Below, piece by piece: positions 12,847 through 12,900 of a stretch of 12,900 nt of DNA; positions within the stretch are counted from its first letter, which is position 1; the number at the start of each line of letters is the position of its first letter. The stretch covers positions 1 through 12,900 of the forward strand of contig CAMORJ010000040.1 in the NCBI GenBank assembly GCA_946623775.1, in the 5' to 3' direction. This stretch comes from an uncultured Bacillota bacterium (lineage in GTDB: Bacteria > Bacillota_I > Bacilli_A > RFN20 > CAG-826). The notes beneath the pieces were generated by a model. That model worked only from the letters and a program-made list of their open reading frames with translations, searched no databases and had not been told where the DNA came from. A program made the position numbers and the translations under genes.

Positions 12847-12900
12847 GGGCCTTTAGCTCAGTTGGTTAGAGCGTGCGCTTGATAAGCGCAAGGTCGGTGG
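12847..12900 (+). tRNA. tRNA-Ile (anticodon GAT), 3' end cut off
   Basis: The sequence starts GGGCCTT (acceptor 5' strand), followed by the D arm AGCTCAGTTGGTTAGAGC. The anticodon stem-loop TGCGC-TTGATAA-GCGCA comes next, with GAT at 12881-12883, then AGGTCGGTGG, which begins the variable and T arm. This is the usual bacterial tRNA-Ile(GAU). The last 20 or so bases, including the acceptor 3' strand, lie beyond the window. Such tRNAs often sit in clusters or near rRNA genes, so more RNA genes may follow. Confidence 0.95.

Noticed and set aside
1..12900. CRISPR array, insertion sequence, prophage or defence island
   Set aside because: No spaced direct repeats, transposase, integrase or defence-type domains are visible; gene content and orientation are uniform housekeeping.

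Overview
The window is a compact, all-forward-strand stretch of a bacterial chromosome. It most likely comes from a Bacillota lineage close to Bacilli (Erysipelotrichales or Acholeplasmatales-like, including uncultured gut relatives). The evidence for this is the order ecfA1-ecfA2-ecfT-truA ... rplM-rpsI, a YebC of the second (YeeN-like) subclass, a DUF1846 protein, and good AGGAGG-type ribosome binding sites. TGG encodes tryptophan and TGA is used as a stop, so the standard bacterial code applies and this is not a UGA=Trp mollicute. Base composition looks close to half GC by eye. The lineage is inference, and no species can be named.

Layout. Bases 1-627 hold the 3' part of a hemolysin III/PAQR membrane protein. 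A promoter with a palindromic spacer then drives an apparently leaderless M6-type metalloprotease lipoprotein, followed closely by smpB, a divergent FolC-like Mur ligase and an overlapping 53-residue membrane protein (641-4116). A second promoter with almost the same boxes drives a monocistronic DUF1846 gene (4132-5671). Between that gene and comEB lies a self-contained mini transcription unit (5748-6032): promoter, leader that can fold over the ribosome binding site, a 45-residue very acidic ORF, and an intrinsic terminator.

From 6092 to 10834, seven genes overlap at every junction: comEB (dCMP deaminase), a two-helix small membrane protein, ecfA1, ecfA2, ecfT (the energy module shared by ECF vitamin transporters), truA (tRNA pseudouridine synthase) and a PHP-family phosphoesterase. 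yebC follows with its own promoter and a strong terminator. The rplM-rpsI ribosomal operon comes next, with a perfect 15-bp inverted repeat overlapping its predicted promoter and a structured leader. It ends in a UUCG-loop terminator. A tRNA-Ile(GAT) gene with its own promoter runs off the right edge.

Most of the window is housekeeping. The parts worth a second look are regulatory or small: the acidic mini-gene and its leader, palindromes embedded in two promoters, the degenerate FolC-like active site, and two unannotated small membrane proteins locked into operons. I see no mobile element, CRISPR array, phage gene or defence system.
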